Assembly (NCBI GenBank): GCA_947652605.1
Contig: CANTFG010000006.1
Coordinates: 1 to 64,000 of the forward strand
Direction of reading: 5' to 3'
DNA: 64,000 nucleotides
Source: Elmis aenea
Lineage: Eukaryota > Arthropoda > Insecta > Coleoptera > Elmidae
The notes under the pieces are model-generated. The model was given only the letters and a program-made list of their open reading frames with translations. It made no database searches and was not told the DNA's origin. Position numbers and translations under genes: made by a program. Below are positions 63,446 through 64,000 of the stretch, piece by piece. The first letter of the stretch is position 1; every line of letters begins with the position of its first letter.

Positions 63446-64000
63446 AAATAGTCGCTTAAGGAACATATGTATTAACTAAAGCACGGTATTTTTAGGAAAT
63501 TATTAAAAATTAAAACCAGCTCTTTGAAAGACATATGCAAAACAATTGTATTCATGTAAAGAGGCGATGGATAAACTGTTCCTGTGATATACAAATCAAT
63601 AATTAAAATTGTTCAGAAATAGTCGCTCAAGGAATATATGTATTAACTAAAGCACGGTATTTTTAGGAAATTATTAAAAATTAAAACCAGCTCATTGAAA
63701 GACATATGCAAAACAATTGTATTCATGTAAAGAAGCGATGGATAAACTGTTCCTGTGATATACAAATCAATAATTAAAATTGTTTAGAAATAGTCGCTCA
63801 AGGAACATATGTATTAACTAAAGCACGGTATTTTTAGGAAATTATTAAAAATTAAAACCAGCTCATTGAAAGACATATGCAAAACAATTGTATTCATGTA
63901 AAGAGGCGATGGATAAACTGTTCCTGTGATATACAAATCAATAATTAAAATTGTTTCGAAATAGTCGCTCAAGGAACATATGTATTAACTAAAGCACGGT
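63446..64000 (+). repeat. Array continuing beyond the window
   Basis: Three monomers plus 42 bases: CTCTTTG/TTCAG, GGAATATATG with GAAGCG, an ordinary unit ending TTCG, then a partial unit. The order matches 50280-50834 rather than the start of a new 27-monomer unit or the region after 53530, which has TTAATAATATAACC. No edge of the satellite is reached. Confidence 0.85.

Larger units (their letters stand above)
1..64000 (+). repeat. 171-bp AT-rich satellite array, about 374 monomers
   Basis: The window is a head-to-tail array of one 171-bp unit, with AAATAG at 1, 172, 343, 514 and so on to 63959. All monomers are in the same orientation and no other sequence interrupts them. The 63958 bases from the first to the last start equal 374 x 171 + 4, which matches the 13 length-variant monomers found individually. 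Monomers differ mostly by single substitutions at recurring sites. The regular unit of roughly nucleosomal length, the high AT content and the multi-monomer periodicity are typical of eukaryotic centromeric or pericentromeric satellites. The centromeric role is inferred, not shown. The family is not one I recognise by name, and the array continues beyond both edges. Confidence 0.98.

Noticed and set aside
1..64000. CRISPR array
   Set aside because: The 171-bp repeats are contiguous, with no unique spacers, no short direct repeat and no cas genes.
1..64000. Primate alpha satellite (same 171-bp length)
   Set aside because: The length agrees, but I recognise no alpha-satellite sequence, and the CENP-B-box-like motif is only a 7 of 9 match.
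1..64000. Mobile element, virus or repeat-rich bacterial sequence
   Set aside because: There are no terminal repeats, transposase or integrase coding, or rRNA/tRNA, and every base I read belongs to the same monomer.

Overview
The whole window is one uninterrupted tandem array of a 171-bp, AT-rich satellite. All monomers run head-to-tail in the same orientation. With the unit set to start at its conserved AAATAG, monomer starts run from 1 to 63959, giving 374 complete monomers plus a 42-bp partial one at the right edge. The reference monomer (514-684) has 48 G+C in 171 bases, about 28% GC. By reading I found 361 monomers of exactly 171 bp and 13 of 169-174 bp; the signed length differences add up to the observed net +4. 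I see no gene, RNA gene, transposon, unique-sequence island, inversion or CRISPR array. The array runs off both ends of the window.

This is eukaryotic satellite DNA of the kind that makes up centromeric or pericentromeric heterochromatin. I cannot name the species. The unit length equals that of primate alpha satellite, but I recognise no alpha-satellite sequence. CpG is not depleted (3-4 per monomer against about 3.3 expected), which argues weakly for a genome with little CpG methylation, such as many insects.

Layout. Monomers differ at a few diagnostic sites, and linked variants recur in long ordered blocks, i.e. higher-order repeats (HORs). Left part (1 to about 14 kb): short and medium blocks of 4, 11 and 14-15 monomers, including an 11-monomer (1881-bp) direct tandem at 8721-12482. 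Middle (14-29 kb): a block of about 7 kb present twice (14021-21375 and 22061-29077) with whole-monomer gains and losses between copies. From 29 to 41 kb: 4-, 6- and 23-monomer repeats, including a near-identical 3420-bp pair (33695-37114 and 37627-41046). Right part (41-64 kb): a near-identical 6.5-kb pair with an 8550-bp offset (43783-50279 and 52333-58829), and a 27-monomer unit of about 4.6 kb seen three times (45663-50279, 54213-58829, 58830-63445), the last two adjacent. Copies look most alike on the right, suggesting the most recent amplification there, provided the assembly is right.

Other structure: the monomer carries two colinear degenerate half-units sharing GCTCA, ACATATG, TATT and TAAAG; its most variable dinucleotide (positions 170-171) switches on a 7-of-9 match to the CENP-B box; and because 171 = 3 x 57 one reading frame persists across monomers, producing spurious minus-strand ORFs of up to 107 codons that are not genes.
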